A stretch of DNA of 64,000 nucleotides from Oscillospiraceae bacterium (GCA_015066625.1 SVOC01000001.1:124001-188000); one strand, 5' to 3'; positions 1 through 9,021 are shown, numbered from the stretch's first letter. Translations and numbers: made by a program. Notes: generated by a model not told the origin, from the letters alone.

Positions 1-38
1 TGTCAATATAATGTAATTGACGAAACGGAGGTTTTGCT

Positions 39-833
39 ATGGATAAAAGAGAAATGGAAAAGCTGATGGATAAATATAAGGCGGAAATGCTGGAATTCAG
101 CAGAAGAAATAATGTGTCGGGTTATCCGCAGGTAAGCGGTGAAAAAATCGATAAGCGTGAGCAGGAGATGCATAATGCATTGGAAAAAGATGAAACTTTT
201 GAAAGGGACAGAAGCGACCCTTTATCGGATGCTGCAGAAAACCAGGAGGTGCGTGCCGTTCAGGCTGTGCCTGCTCAACAGGAATCAACAGCACAAAGCA
301 TTGCACCTGTTGTCGCCGATGCAGTAACAGACGGTGCCCGGGTGCTCCGCAGTCTGTGTGCAGGTGTAAACGATGCATCAACTCCCGAGCAAAGGGCAAG
401 ATGTGGGGAAATAAATGAGTTCCTTGCCGCTAATCCTGACAACGGGACGCTGAAAGTGGAAACATACGCATCGGACAGAGCTTTTGGCGTAGGCAGTGCA
501 AGGGTAATGGTTTTTCTTGAGCTCCCAAGCGGAAATGTTGCGGTTTTTGACGGGCTTACGGATATTGACGGCATAAGCGATACGGTGAGCTTGCCTGCGC
601 CGCCCCGAGAAATTTCTCAGTCACCCCAGTCGGGCAGCAATCCCCGTCTGCCCTATTCGGTCTATTCTGTTTATGTTGAGCATCCGGCTTATGTCAGGGC
701 AGTGTTTACCAATGTGCCCGTATTTTCAGGCACGGAATCAGTTCAGCCTGTGCGTATGCTTGCGAAGGCACCGGGACTTCAGGAGCCCGAGCCTATAGTT
801 GTTGACGAAAATTCCGTCAACACATTAAGGTAG
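39..833 (+). CDS. SleC pro-domain-like protein (separate gene)
   Basis: 264 residues, no signal peptide. Residues 1-110 are charged and low in complexity. Residues about 130-250 form a predicted beta-sandwich with GTLKVETYASDR, PYSVYSVYVEHPAYVRAVF and a closing QPVRML. From memory this arrangement matches the N-terminal pro-region of clostridial spore cortex-lytic enzyme SleC, which precedes the mature enzyme in one polypeptide. Here it stops 9 bases before a gene that begins where mature SleC would begin, so the pro-region appears to be a separate protein. The start is supported by CGGAGG at 26-31. A TATAAT at 7-12 could be its -10 box, but the -35 would lie outside the window. Inferred role: folding, inhibition or spore targeting of the downstream enzyme. 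Confidence 0.6.
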   Translation: MDKREMEKLMDKYKAEMLEFSRRNNVSGYPQVSGEKIDKREQEMHNALEKDETFERDRSDPLSDAAENQEVRAVQAVPAQQESTAQSIAPVVADAVTDGARVLRSLCAGVNDASTPEQRARCGEINEFLAANPDNGTLKVETYASDRAFGVGSARVMVFLELPSGNVAVFDGLTDIDGISDTVSLPAPPREISQSPQSGSNPRLPYSVYSVYVEHPAYVRAVFTNVPVFSGTESVQPVRMLAKAPGLQEPEPIVVDENSVNTLR

Positions 834-842
834 GAGGATATT

Positions 843-2189
843 ATGGCTGTAACACCTGTAATACCCGAATATATAACAGTGCATCTGGGCACTCCAAACT
901 CAAACGCAAGGAATGTCCGTGTACCTTTTACCGAATATATAAAAAACGTTGCGTCGAGCGAAATTTATCCTACTTGGCCCGAAAATGCAATAAGAGCAAA
1001 TATTTATGCTCAGGTTTCCTTTGCACTTAACAGAATTTTCACCGAATATTACCGAAGCAGAGGGTATAATTTTGATATAACCAACTCTACATCATATGAC
1101 CAGGCGTATGTTGACGGCAGGGAAATTTTCTCTAATGTATCACGGATAGTTGATGAACTTTTCAACGACTATGTAACAAAGGGCAATCAGATTCAGCCTT
1201 ATTTTACAGAATACTGCGACGGCAGAAGCGTAACCTGCCGCGGACTTTCTCAGTGGGGCACGGTTACTCTTGCAAATCGGGGCAGAACTCCCTATCAGAT
1301 TTTGCAAAATTATTACGGTAACGATATAAATATTGTGAGAAATGCACCTGTCAGAAATATATCCGAAACATATCCCGGCACCTTGCTCAGATTGGGCTCA
1401 AACGGTGAAGATGTTCGTACGATTCAGCGACAGCTTAACAGAATAAGACGAAATTATCCTTCTATTCCGTCGATTCCTGACACCAACGGTATTTTTGATG
1501 CATCGACAAGAGCGGCGGTTTTGCAGTTTCAGAAAATTTTTAATCTTGCTCAGGACGGTATAGTAGGCAAGGCGACCTGGTATAAAATAAAGCAGATTTA
1601 CAATGCGGTCAAAAAAGTATCGGAGCTTTATTCCGAGGGCATAACAATCAGTGAGGTTGAAAGAATTTTCAGCGAGGTGCTTAAAAGGGGAAGCAGAGGC
1701 ACGGATGTAAGGTCTGTGCAGTATTATCTGAATTTTATAGGATTTTTCAACGACAGATTGCCTCAGATTTCCGTTGACGGTGTTTTCGGCCCTGCTACCG
1801 AAAATGCAGTCCGTGCGTTTCAGCGTGAATACGGTCTGACGGTTGACGGAATTATTGGCAGAGCAACCTGGTATGCCTTGCAGGATGCCTACTACGGCAT
1901 ACTCAATTCCCTGCCCGATGAATACCGTTCATATTCATCCTTGCTTTATCCCGGTTATACCGTAACAACAGGTGCAAGCGGAAATGTTGTTACCCAGCTT
2001 CAGACCTTCCTTCGCGTGATTGCGCAGAATAACAGATCCGTGCCTTCCGTAACGGTTGACGGAATTTACGGCAATCAGACAAAAGCAGCAGTAACGGCGG
2101 TGCAGAGGCTTTCGGGACTTCCGCAGACGGGTGCGGCAGGTCCTCTTACCTGGAATGCCATAGTCAATCTTTATAATGAATACCGATAA
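843..2189 (+). CDS. sleC: SleC-like spore cortex-lytic enzyme with peptidoglycan-binding repeats
   Basis: 448 residues. Residues 1-170 carry the SpoIID/LytB-like region of clostridial SleC, with YIKNVASSEIYPTW, ALNRIFTEYYRS and CRGLSQWG as conserved signatures. Three PG_binding_1 repeats follow, at about 180-250, 280-350 and 370-445, each with a VDGIFG/VDGVFGPAT-type core. SleC degrades cortex peptidoglycan at germination and is activated by protease removal of its pro-region. Clostridial SleC, as I recall it, has one C-terminal binding repeat; three here is longer than usual. It lies 9 bases after the pro-domain gene, has a ribosome site TAGGAGG, and is followed by a strong terminator. The family call is good; the substrate is inferred from the family. 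Confidence 0.78.
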   Translation: MAVTPVIPEYITVHLGTPNSNARNVRVPFTEYIKNVASSEIYPTWPENAIRANIYAQVSFALNRIFTEYYRSRGYNFDITNSTSYDQAYVDGREIFSNVSRIVDELFNDYVTKGNQIQPYFTEYCDGRSVTCRGLSQWGTVTLANRGRTPYQILQNYYGNDINIVRNAPVRNISETYPGTLLRLGSNGEDVRTIQRQLNRIRRNYPSIPSIPDTNGIFDASTRAAVLQFQKIFNLAQDGIVGKATWYKIKQIYNAVKKVSELYSEGITISEVERIFSEVLKRGSRGTDVRSVQYYLNFIGFFNDRLPQISVDGVFGPATENAVRAFQREYGLTVDGIIGRATWYALQDAYYGILNSLPDEYRSYSSLLYPGYTVTTGASGNVVTQLQTFLRVIAQNNRSVPSVTVDGIYGNQTKAAVTAVQRLSGLPQTGAAGPLTWNAIVNLYNEYR

Positions 2190-2205
2190 ATAAAAAGTAA
2201 ATAAT

Positions 2206-2240
2206 AAACGGTGACAGATAATGTCACCGTTTTTATTTTT
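2206..2240 (+). terminator. rho-independent terminator after sleC-like gene
   Basis: Perfect 11 bp stem AAACGGTGACA / TGTCACCGTTT (2206-2216 and 2222-2232) with loop GATAA, then TTTTATTTTT. A GTG at 2211 that is in frame with gerA lies inside this stem, which rules it out as the gerA start. Confidence 0.92.
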
Positions 2241-2255
2241 ATCGGGGGAAAGAAA

Positions 2256-3677
2256 ATGGAAAAGATTTTATCGGATAACTATTGGCTTAATATCTCAACG
2301 CTTGATTCGGAATTCAGAATAAAAGAAAGCTTTGACCTTGTGGGCAGAGAAGTGAAAATCAGCAAGCGAAATGTAAAGCTTTATTTTGTAGACGGCTTTT
2401 GCAAGGATGAAACAATGGCAAAAACAATGGCATATTTTATGAATGCAGATGAAAAGACCCTGAAAAGCTGTCAGACTACAAGAGATTTTGCAAATGCTTT
2501 TATTCCCTATGTGGAAACTGATGTGGTTTCAAAGGTTGATGACCTGGTAAGGTCGGTACTGTCCGGTGCGATTGCAATGCTTGTAGAGGGCTTTTCAGAG
2601 GCGATAGTCATAGATGCACGAACTTATCCCGTGCGGTCAGTGGGCGAGCCCGAAAACGACAGAGTTTTGCGCGGACCTCACGACGGATTTGTGGAAACTC
2701 TTGTTTTTAACACAGCTCTCATCCGACGCCGAATAAGAGATACAGCGCTGACAATGGAAATACACACCGTAGGAGAAAAATCAAAAACAGATGTGGTTAT
2801 CTGTTTTATGCAGGGCAGAGTTAACGATAAAATGCTGAAAGCCCTGCGCAAAAAGATTGATTCGGTGTCAATAAACTCATTGACTATGAGCCATCAGAGC
2901 CTTATCGATTGCCTTGTGCCCAAACAGTGGTTTAATCCGTTTCCTAAGGTGCGTTATACGGAGCGACCCGATGCGGCGGCGGCAAGCGTGCTTGAAGGCA
3001 GCATGGTTGTGATTATCGATAATTCACCTGCGGCGATGATAATTCCTTCGGGTATTTTTGATTTCTTGCAGGATACCAACGATTATTATATGTCGCCCGT
3101 AATCGGTTCATATATGCGGATTGTGAGAATGGTTATTTTCGCAATGACAATGCTGCTTATTCCCGTTTGGTTTCTGCTTGTGCAGAATCCGGACTATATT
3201 CCGCCCTGGCTTGATTTCATAAGGATTGAAGAGCCAAACAGCCTGCCTATTGTGGCACAGCTTTTTATTGTTGAGCTTGTAATAGATGCAATCCGTCTTG
3301 CTTCAATCAACACACCCCAATCCCTCAGCGGTTCATTCGGTGTAATCGGAGCCTTGGTGCTGGGTGAATTTGCGGTGAATGCAGGCTGGTTTGTGTCCGA
3401 AGTTGTGCTCTATATGGCGTTTGTTGCAATGACAAACTTTGCGCAGCCTAGCTTTGAACTTGGCTACGCCTTCAAGCTTTTCAGAATGATGCTTATAGCC
3501 CTGACAGCGCTTTTCAATGCGTGGGGCTTTGCTGCAGGTATATTGATTGTCATTATCGAAATTGCATCAACACGCACCGTAACGGGTCAGTGCTATCTTT
3601 ATCCCCTCATACCCTTTAACGGCAAAGCACTTCTCAGCCTTCTGTTTCGCAAACCGCTTAGCAAGAGTAATAATTAA
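2256..3677 (+). CDS. gerA: GerA-family spore germination receptor subunit A
   Basis: 473 residues from ATG 2256, with GGGGGAAAG just upstream. An in-frame GTG at 2211 is rejected because it sits in a terminator stem. The protein has the layout of GerABKA subunits: a soluble N-terminal half (about 1-280) with the conserved LVEG motif followed by acidic and basic residues, then four to five hydrophobic segments (about 285-455) around signatures such as SLSGSFGVIGALVLGEFAV. Family members sense germinants in the spore inner membrane, usually with GerB and GerC subunits, which are not next to it here. It lies beside the cortex-lytic genes, so germinant sensing and cortex hydrolysis are encoded together. 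Confidence 0.9.
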   Translation: MEKILSDNYWLNISTLDSEFRIKESFDLVGREVKISKRNVKLYFVDGFCKDETMAKTMAYFMNADEKTLKSCQTTRDFANAFIPYVETDVVSKVDDLVRSVLSGAIAMLVEGFSEAIVIDARTYPVRSVGEPENDRVLRGPHDGFVETLVFNTALIRRRIRDTALTMEIHTVGEKSKTDVVICFMQGRVNDKMLKALRKKIDSVSINSLTMSHQSLIDCLVPKQWFNPFPKVRYTERPDAAAASVLEGSMVVIIDNSPAAMIIPSGIFDFLQDTNDYYMSPVIGSYMRIVRMVIFAMTMLLIPVWFLLVQNPDYIPPWLDFIRIEEPNSLPIVAQLFIVELVIDAIRLASINTPQSLSGSFGVIGALVLGEFAVNAGWFVSEVVLYMAFVAMTNFAQPSFELGYAFKLFRMMLIALTALFNAWGFAAGILIVIIEIASTRTVTGQCYLYPLIPFNGKALLSLLFRKPLSKSNN

Positions 3678-3710
3678 AAAACGGCATCGGTTATTCCGAT
3701 GCCGTAAAAA
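3676..3710 (-). terminator. terminator after mtaB (between convergent genes)
   Basis: 10 bp perfect stem ACGGCATCGG / CCGATGCCGT (3681-3690 and 3696-3705) with a 5-base loop. Read on the minus strand it is followed by a run of six T, so it fits mtaB. Read on the plus strand there is no T run, so it may stop gerA transcripts less well. Confidence 0.85.
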
Positions 3711-4991
3711 TTATATTGTTCCCACACAAAAATCGCCGTCAACTGCGGTGATTTTTGCTTTCACAATGCCATGCAGGTTTTCACCGCAGGCTATTCTGAC
3801 GGGTGTATAATTTTTGGTATATCCCTGTGCGTAGCCGTCGTGATAGTCTTCAACAAGAACTTCAAGGGTTTTACCGACCTGACTTTCGAGGAATTCTCTG
3901 CGTATTTCCTCGCAGGTATTGCTCATTTCTGCTGCCCTTCGTTCTTTTTTGCATTTTTCAATCTGATTTGCCATCTTTGCCGCAGGTGTGCCGGGCCGTA
4001 TGGAATAGGGGAATACGTGAACCTTTTCAAAACCCACTTTTTTCACAAAATCAAGGGATTTCAAAAAATCCTCATCCGTTTCACCGGGGAAGCCCACCAT
4101 AACATCCGTTGTAAGCGTTGTATCCTCAAATGCATTGCGGAGCTTCCGGCAAAGAGAATAATATTCACCGCTGTCATAGTGTCTGTTCATGCGTTTCAGG
4201 GTTTCGTCACAGCCGCTTTGCAGTGAAATGTGAAACTGGGGGCAAAACTCGGGGATTTCCGCAAGACCGTCTATGATTTCATCCGTAATATGGTCGGGTT
4301 CAAGTGAGCCCAGACGAACTCTTTTTATGCCGTCAAATGAAGCGGCAAGCTTCACCGCATTAACAATATTTATATCCGTGCCCATACCGTAGGCGGAAAG
4401 GTTTATACCTACAAGCACGATTTCTGAAAATCCGTTTTTCTCCAGTGCGGCAATTTCGTTTTTTAGTTCGTCAAGGGGCTTTGAACGCACCCTGCCTCTT
4501 GCATAGGGAATAATACAGTATGAGCAGAAACGGTTACAGCCGTCTTCAATCTTCACATTAGCCCTTGTTCTTTCTCTGAAAGAGCTTATGGTATCGCCTG
4601 CAAAGGGGTCGCCTGTTTTGTGAAGGTCAACGGCAAAAATTCTGCCGCTTCCATTGATATATTTTTCGATGTATTCGCCCAAAAAACGGTTGCTTTTGTT
4701 GCCAATGACAATATCCGCTTCGTCAAGCTTTTCACCGTATTCGGGGAATGCCTGAGTCATACAGCCCGTAAGCACAACAATGCTGTCGGGATGAAGCTTT
4801 TTGAATTTACGGACAGCCTGTCTGGTTTTTCTGTCACTTTCCGCAGTGACCGTGCAGGAGTTTATAATATATACATCGGCGTTTTCAGAAGGGTCAACAA
4901 TGATAAATCCTTGTTTTTCAAGGCTTTGAGCCATTGCCTGAGATTCATATTGATTAACCTTGCAGCCGAGAGTATGGAATGCAGCTTTCAT
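3711..4991 (-). CDS. mtaB: tRNA (t6A37) methylthiotransferase MtaB
   Basis: 426 residues from ATG 4991 (MKAAFHTLGCKVNQYES); the open frame extends further upstream but without family homology. This radical SAM enzyme adds a methylthio group to t6A37 of tRNAs reading ANN codons. UPF0004 domain cysteines are C10, C46 and C77. The radical SAM cluster is C152-x3-C156-x2-C159 (CNRFCSYC). A C-terminal TRAM-like region follows. Start support: GGGTGA upstream, and a promoter at 5010-5038 that puts transcription start about 12 bases before the ATG. It is divergent from dacF and ends at its own terminator. YqeV/MtaB subtype rather than MiaB or RimO, judged from the N-terminal KVNQYES signature. Confidence 0.93.
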   Translation of the reverse strand: MKAAFHTLGCKVNQYESQAMAQSLEKQGFIIVDPSENADVYIINSCTVTAESDRKTRQAVRKFKKLHPDSIVVLTGCMTQAFPEYGEKLDEADIVIGNKSNRFLGEYIEKYINGSGRIFAVDLHKTGDPFAGDTISSFRERTRANVKIEDGCNRFCSYCIIPYARGRVRSKPLDELKNEIAALEKNGFSEIVLVGINLSAYGMGTDINIVNAVKLAASFDGIKRVRLGSLEPDHITDEIIDGLAEIPEFCPQFHISLQSGCDETLKRMNRHYDSGEYYSLCRKLRNAFEDTTLTTDVMVGFPGETDEDFLKSLDFVKKVGFEKVHVFPYSIRPGTPAAKMANQIEKCKKERRAAEMSNTCEEIRREFLESQVGKTLEVLVEDYHDGYAQGYTKNYTPVRIACGENLHGIVKAKITAVDGDFCVGTI

Positions 4992-5009
4992 TTTATCACC
5001 CAAAATATA

Positions 5010-5038
5010 ATTATAACAGATTACAGGGTGATAATCAA
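5010..5038 (-). promoter_or_regulatory. sigma-A promoter of mtaB
   Basis: On the minus strand TTGATT, 17 bases, TATAAT, with an extended TGt before the -10. Only about 12 bases would separate the start site from the mtaB ATG. Confidence 0.65.
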
Positions 5039-5079
5039 TGCCGATTGCAACATATATTCTTTTGAAGGGAGAGTTTGAT

Positions 5080-6240
5080 ATGAAAAAAATGCTGAAATCT
5101 GTTTTTTCTTTGATTTTATCCGTTGCCGCAGTAATCTGTTCTTGTGTCTGTGTATACGGCGCAGAGGAAAAACCGCCGGTTGAAATCAAGGCAAAGGCGG
5201 CAGTGCTTATGGATGCATCAACGGGCAAGGTGCTGATGAAACATAACGAAAACCAGCGTCTTTATCCTGCATCGGTAACAAAAATTATGCCGCTTTTGCT
5301 TGTTACAGAGGCCATCGACGGCGGAAAAATCGCACTGAATGATATGGTTACCGTTTCCGCAACTGCCGCCGCAAAGGGAGGCTCACAGATATGGCTCAAA
5401 GAGGGCGAGCAGATGAGCGTTGATGATTTGCTGAAGGCGACAGCTGTTTACAGCGCAAACGATGCCTGCACCGCACTGGGTGAATACATAGCGGGCAGTG
5501 ACGAAGCTTTTGTAAAAATGCTTAACGACAGAGCAAAAGAGCTTGGCATGACAAATACAAATTTTGAAAACTGCACCGGACTTGACGATACAACCGAAAA
5601 CCATCTGACAACCGCAATGGATGTTGCAATAATGTCGCGCGAGCTTCTGAAACACGAGCTGATAATCAATTACACAACAATCTGGATGGACTCTCTGCGT
5701 GAGGGTCAGACGGAGCTTGTGAATACAAATAAGCTGGTGCGTTTTTATGACGGCACAACGGGTCTTAAAACGGGCACAACATCAAAAGCAGGCTGCTGTG
5801 TTTCGGCAAGTGCGATGCGTGAGGGCACTCATCTTATAGCCGTTGTTATGGGCAGCGACAACAGCTCAGACCGCTTTGAAACCGCAAAAGCAATGCTGAA
5901 TTGGGGCTTTGCAAATTACGCAACAGTAACACCTTTTGTTGAGCCTTCGCTGATACCCGATGTTGCGGTAATAAACGGTGTGAGCGACAAAATAACGCCT
6001 GTGCTTTCGGAAATCGAGCCTGTGCTTATCAAAAAGGGCAGAGAAGAAGATATCAACCGCACAATAGACCTTGCGGTGGATGTTGCGGCACCGGTAGAGA
6101 AGGGACAGGTGCTTGGAAATGTTACATTTACCCTTGATAATGAGGTTATCGGTGAATATAATCTGACCGCACCCGAAGAAATAAAACCTTTGACTTTTAT
6201 GATAATTTTTACAAGGATACTCCGTGCCATATCATCTTAA
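5080..6240 (+). CDS. dacF: D-alanyl-D-alanine carboxypeptidase (DacF/PBP5 type)
   Basis: 386 residues from ATG 5080, preceded by AGGGAGAG; the frame is open from 5038 but the signal peptide (MKKMLKS, hydrophobic to about residue 27) starts here. Exported serine peptidase S11 that removes the terminal D-Ala of peptidoglycan stem peptides. Active-site motifs are all present: S65-V-T-K68, S125-A-N127 and K230-T-G232. The C-terminal PBP5-type beta domain (about 290-370) ends in a hydrophobic amphipathic tail, FMIIFTRILRAISS, typical of membrane-anchored low-mass PBPs. A sporulation-specific role (DacF) is possible given the germination genes nearby, but subtype is not certain. Confidence 0.92.
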   Translation: MKKMLKSVFSLILSVAAVICSCVCVYGAEEKPPVEIKAKAAVLMDASTGKVLMKHNENQRLYPASVTKIMPLLLVTEAIDGGKIALNDMVTVSATAAAKGGSQIWLKEGEQMSVDDLLKATAVYSANDACTALGEYIAGSDEAFVKMLNDRAKELGMTNTNFENCTGLDDTTENHLTTAMDVAIMSRELLKHELIINYTTIWMDSLREGQTELVNTNKLVRFYDGTTGLKTGTTSKAGCCVSASAMREGTHLIAVVMGSDNSSDRFETAKAMLNWGFANYATVTPFVEPSLIPDVAVINGVSDKITPVLSEIEPVLIKKGREEDINRTIDLAVDVAAPVEKGQVLGNVTFTLDNEVIGEYNLTAPEEIKPLTFMIIFTRILRAISS

Positions 6241-6349
6241 AAACCGTTTGCAATATGATATAAAATATGATAAAATATGATCAATAAGAGATGAATCAAA
6301 AAAATTGCCCCCTTTTGAAAGAATTTCTTATAAAATTTACTTTTTTCTG

Positions 6350-6378
6350 TTGCAATCATCTGCGGAATAGGGTAAAAT
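6350..6378 (+). promoter_or_regulatory. sigma-A promoter of pgi
   Basis: TTGCAA (6350-6355), 17 bases, TAAAAT (6373-6378), about 48 bases before the pgi ATG. The rest of the 6241-6426 gap is AT-rich with two short direct repeats of AAAATATGAT near 6263-6282; I see no terminator hairpin for dacF. Confidence 0.72.
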
Positions 6379-6426
6379 ATATTAAATAACTTCACAGCAT
6401 TTTATAGTAGGGGTGCAAAAGAGAAC

Positions 6427-7764
6427 ATGGCGTTAAAACTCAATCTCAGATATGCAGGTGACTATGCCTGCAAAGAAAAGCTTGAGGCAATGCAGAACGA
6501 GGTTTCAAAGGCTCACGCAATGCTTCACAACGGAACAGGTCTCGGTAATGATTTCCTCGGCTGGATTGACCTTCCCGTTAATTTTGACAAAGCGGAATTT
6601 GCTCAGATTAAAGAATGTGCCGAAAAGATTAAGAAGGATTCAGAAGTTCTTGTTGTTCTCGGAATCGGTGGTTCATATCTCGGCGCAAGGGCTGCAATCG
6701 AGTTTGTCAAATCCAATAACTACAACCTTATCAAAAAGGATACTCCCGATATCTATTTCGGTGGTAACACAATAAGCTCAGCTTCTGTTGCGGAACTCAA
6801 GCAGCTTATTGACGGTAAGGATTTCTCGATAAACGTTATTTCAAAATCAGGCACAACAACAGAAACAGCTATTGCTTTCAGAATCTTCAAAAAGCTTGCC
6901 GAAGAAAAATACGGCAAGGAAGAAGCTGCAAAAAGAATATATGTTACAACCGATAAGTCAAAGGGCGCACTCAAAGCTCTTGCGGATGCAGAGGGTTACA
7001 AAACCTTTGTTGTTCCCGATGATGTAGGCGGAAGATATTCCGTTCTTACGGCGGTAGGTCTTCTTCCCATTGCAGTTGCAGGTATCGATATTGATGCTCT
7101 TATGCAGGGTGCCGCAGATGCGAGAGAAGCTTATGCAAAGGAAGATATTTTTGAGAATGACTGCTACAAATATGCGGCAATCAGAAATATTCTTTACAGA
7201 AGCGGAAAATCAGTTGAGATGATGGCAGCTTATGAACCTTCAATGACTATGTGGTGTGAATGGTTCAAACAGCTTTTCGGCGAAAGCGAAGGTAAGGAGT
7301 TCAAGGGTATTTTCCCCGCTTCCGCAATTTTCTCAACAGACCTTCACTCACTCGGTCAGTATATTCAGCAGGGTGAACGCAAGCTGTTTGAAACCGTTAT
7401 GTGGGTAAACGAGCCCAAAACGGATGTTGAGATTGATTTTGACGATGTTAACGGCGACGGACTTAATTTCGTTGCAGGCAAAACCGTTCATTATGTTAAC
7501 AGCAAGGCTTTTGCAGGAACTGTTCTTGCTCATACTGACGGTGATGTTCCCAACATCCTCATTGAAATCGACAGGCAGGACGAATATCATCTGGGTCAGA
7601 TGATTTATTTCTTCGAAAAGGCCTGCGGACTTTCAGGCTATATTCTTGGCGTCAATCCCTTTGACCAGCCCGGCGTTGAAAGCTACAAGAAAAATATGTT
7701 CGCTCTTCTCGGCAAGCCCGGTTACGAGGCTCAGAAAGAGGAACTTGAAGCAAGACTCAAATAA
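6427..7764 (+). CDS. pgi: glucose-6-phosphate isomerase
   Basis: 445 residues, the normal size for the short Bacillus-type enzyme. Interconverts glucose 6-phosphate and fructose 6-phosphate in glycolysis, in the cytosol. Phosphosugar-binding signatures are present: [14 protein letters not shown] (about 78-91) and [16 protein letters not shown] (about 139-154), and the second family signature [23 protein letters not shown] region near 290-312. It has its own promoter and a leader of about 40 bases. The next gene, a small P-loop protein, follows after 20 bases and is probably cotranscribed. Confidence 0.96.
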   Translation: MALKLNLRYAGDYACKEKLEAMQNEVSKAHAMLHNGTGLGNDFLGWIDLPVNFDKAEFAQIKECAEKIKKDSEVLVVLGIGGSYLGARAAIEFVKSNNYNLIKKDTPDIYFGGNTISSASVAELKQLIDGKDFSINVISKSGTTTETAIAFRIFKKLAEEKYGKEEAAKRIYVTTDKSKGALKALADAEGYKTFVVPDDVGGRYSVLTAVGLLPIAVAGIDIDALMQGAADAREAYAKEDIFENDCYKYAAIRNILYRSGKSVEMMAAYEPSMTMWCEWFKQLFGESEGKEFKGIFPASAIFSTDLHSLGQYIQQGERKLFETVMWVNEPKTDVEIDFDDVNGDGLNFVAGKTVHYVNSKAFAGTVLAHTDGDVPNILIEIDRQDEYHLGQMIYFFEKACGLSGYILGVNPFDQPGVESYKKNMFALLGKPGYEAQKEELEARLK

Positions 7765-7784
7765 ACACACAGGAGGACTTCAAA

Positions 7785-8201
7785 ATGGTAAAACTTATTA
7801 TCGGTAACAAAGGCTCAGGAAAGACAAAGAGACTCATCGAACTTGTAAACGGTGCAGTTGAAAAGTCAAACGGCAATGTTGTTTGCATTGAGAAAGAAAG
7901 ACTTCTCACTTATGATGTAAATTACAGAGCAAGACTTATCGAAACAGATCATTATAAAGTATCGGGCTACGATGCATTCTACGGTTTCCTTTGCGGCGTA
8001 ATCGCAGGCGACCACGACATAACAGACATCCTTGTTGACGCTACTCTCAAAATCGGCGGCAGAGATTATGAGGCACTTGCAAACTTCCTTGAAAAGGTTG
8101 CAGAGCTCAGCAAGCTTTCAGAGCAGGATATCACCTTCACAATTTCATGTGATGAGTGCGACCTTCCCGAAAGAATTTTTACATTCTGCGAAAAAATCTG
8201 A
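7785..8201 (+). CDS. small P-loop protein of unknown function
   Basis: 138 residues, ribosome site AGGAGG. It begins MVKLIIGNKGSGKTKR, a clear Walker A motif at residues 7-14, and is predicted cytosolic. A hydrophobic strand ending in ILVDATLK (about 81-88) could be a Walker B-like strand, but it lacks a following Glu. At 138 residues it is short for a complete ATPase domain. It resembles small Clostridia proteins that are often annotated as PilT-like or ATP-binding hypotheticals; I do not assign a function. It sits between pgi and the yceD-rpmF promoter, and has no clear terminator behind it. Confidence 0.75.
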   Translation: MVKLIIGNKGSGKTKRLIELVNGAVEKSNGNVVCIEKERLLTYDVNYRARLIETDHYKVSGYDAFYGFLCGVIAGDHDITDILVDATLKIGGRDYEALANFLEKVAELSKLSEQDITFTISCDECDLPERIFTFCEKI

Positions 8202-8220
8202 ATATAAATTAAAAATTTAG

Positions 8221-8249
8221 TTGACAAATCATTCTTTACCCTATATAAT
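8221..8249 (+). promoter_or_regulatory. full-consensus sigma-A promoter of yceD-rpmF
   Basis: TTGACA (8221-8226), exactly 17 bases, TATAAT (8244-8249). Both hexamers match the consensus perfectly, the strongest promoter in the window. It begins 20 bases after the stop of the preceding gene. Confidence 0.93.
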
Positions 8250-8279
8250 ATTTTGTGCGTGATTTTCAGGTGAAAATTG

Positions 8280-8774
8280 ATGATATTAGATTTAGAGCCT
8301 ATTTTCAACAATGAGGGTATGGTGCGTGAGTTCAGCTATGAGCTGGATTTATCCGATTGCGAGCTCAGCGGTGTAAGGCCTTTCACAACTCCAGTGAAGG
8401 TCAGCGGCAGTGCGGGCAATTATACGGGTATTGTTGAGCTTGACGCAAAGGCAGAGTTCGTTCTTGAAATGAACTGTGACCGCTGTGCAAAGCCAATAAG
8501 CGTGCCCCTGGAAATTGATGTTTTCCATACTCTCGTAACACATCTTAACGATGAGAAGAATGACGAGCTTCTGCTTGTCAATGAGCTTCGTTTTGATCTT
8601 GACCCGCTGGTAGAAGAGGATATTTTCCTTGATTTGCCTGCAAAATTCCTGTGTAAGGAGGATTGCAAGGGCATCTGTTTTAAGTGCGGTAAGGATCTTA
8701 ACACGGATTCATGCAGCTGCAAAAAGGATGTTGACCCCAGGTTAGCGGCGCTTCAGCAGCTTTTGGATAATTAA
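8280..8774 (+). CDS. yceD: YceD/DUF177 protein, predicted 23S rRNA accumulation factor
   Basis: 164 residues from ATG 8280 (MILDLEPIF); a TTG codon directly before it is a less likely start. CAGGTG lies 8 bases upstream. DUF177 domain with a CDRCAK pair near residue 60 and a C-terminal cysteine cluster, CKEDCKGICFKCG then CSC, near 125-150, probably binding zinc. In plants and E. coli the family is required for normal 23S rRNA levels and is linked genetically to rpmF, which follows 53 bases downstream here. The gene pair and the strong promoter support a ribosome-assembly role. Confidence 0.9.
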   Translation: MILDLEPIFNNEGMVREFSYELDLSDCELSGVRPFTTPVKVSGSAGNYTGIVELDAKAEFVLEMNCDRCAKPISVPLEIDVFHTLVTHLNDEKNDELLLVNELRFDLDPLVEEDIFLDLPAKFLCKEDCKGICFKCGKDLNTDSCSCKKDVDPRLAALQQLLDN

Positions 8775-8827
8775 AATAACAAACCTCACGGTTTAATAAA
8801 GCACAAAATTAAGGAGGTGCTTAAGGC

Positions 8828-9010
8828 ATGGCAGTACCCAAGAGAAGAGTTTCTAAGACCAGAAGAGACAAGAGACGCTCCAACGTATGGAAGATGAACG
8901 CTCCTCAGCTCGAGAAGTGCTCAAACTGCGGTGAGCTCAAGAGATCTCACAGACTTTGCCCCGAGTGCGGTTATTATAACGGCAAGCAGGTAGTTGTTAA
9001 GGAAGCATAA
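8828..9010 (+). CDS. rpmF: 50S ribosomal protein L32
   Basis: 60 residues, MAVPKRRVSKTRRDKRRS at the start, as in bacterial L32. The zinc-binding four-cysteine (C+) form is present: C31-x2-C34 and C44-x2-C47. The C+ type implies the gene is not the zinc-independent paralogue. AAGGAGG lies upstream. It is cotranscribed with yceD and followed by a terminator. Confidence 0.98.
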   Translation: MAVPKRRVSKTRRDKRRSNVWKMNAPQLEKCSNCGELKRSHRLCPECGYYNGKQVVVKEA

Positions 9011-9021
9011 GTCAAAATAAA

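Noticed and set aside
2211..2255. Upstream GTG start for gerA
   Set aside because: The codon is inside the stem of the sleC terminator, while ATG 2256 has a good ribosome site.
4992..5228. N-terminal extension of mtaB
   Set aside because: The 79 extra residues overlap the divergent dacF start and promoter region, have no family homology, and the UPF0004 domain starts at ATG 4991.
6241..6300. Tandem AAAATATGAT repeats as a CRISPR-like or regulatory array
   Set aside because: Only two short AT-rich copies without regular spacers; probably low-complexity intergenic sequence.
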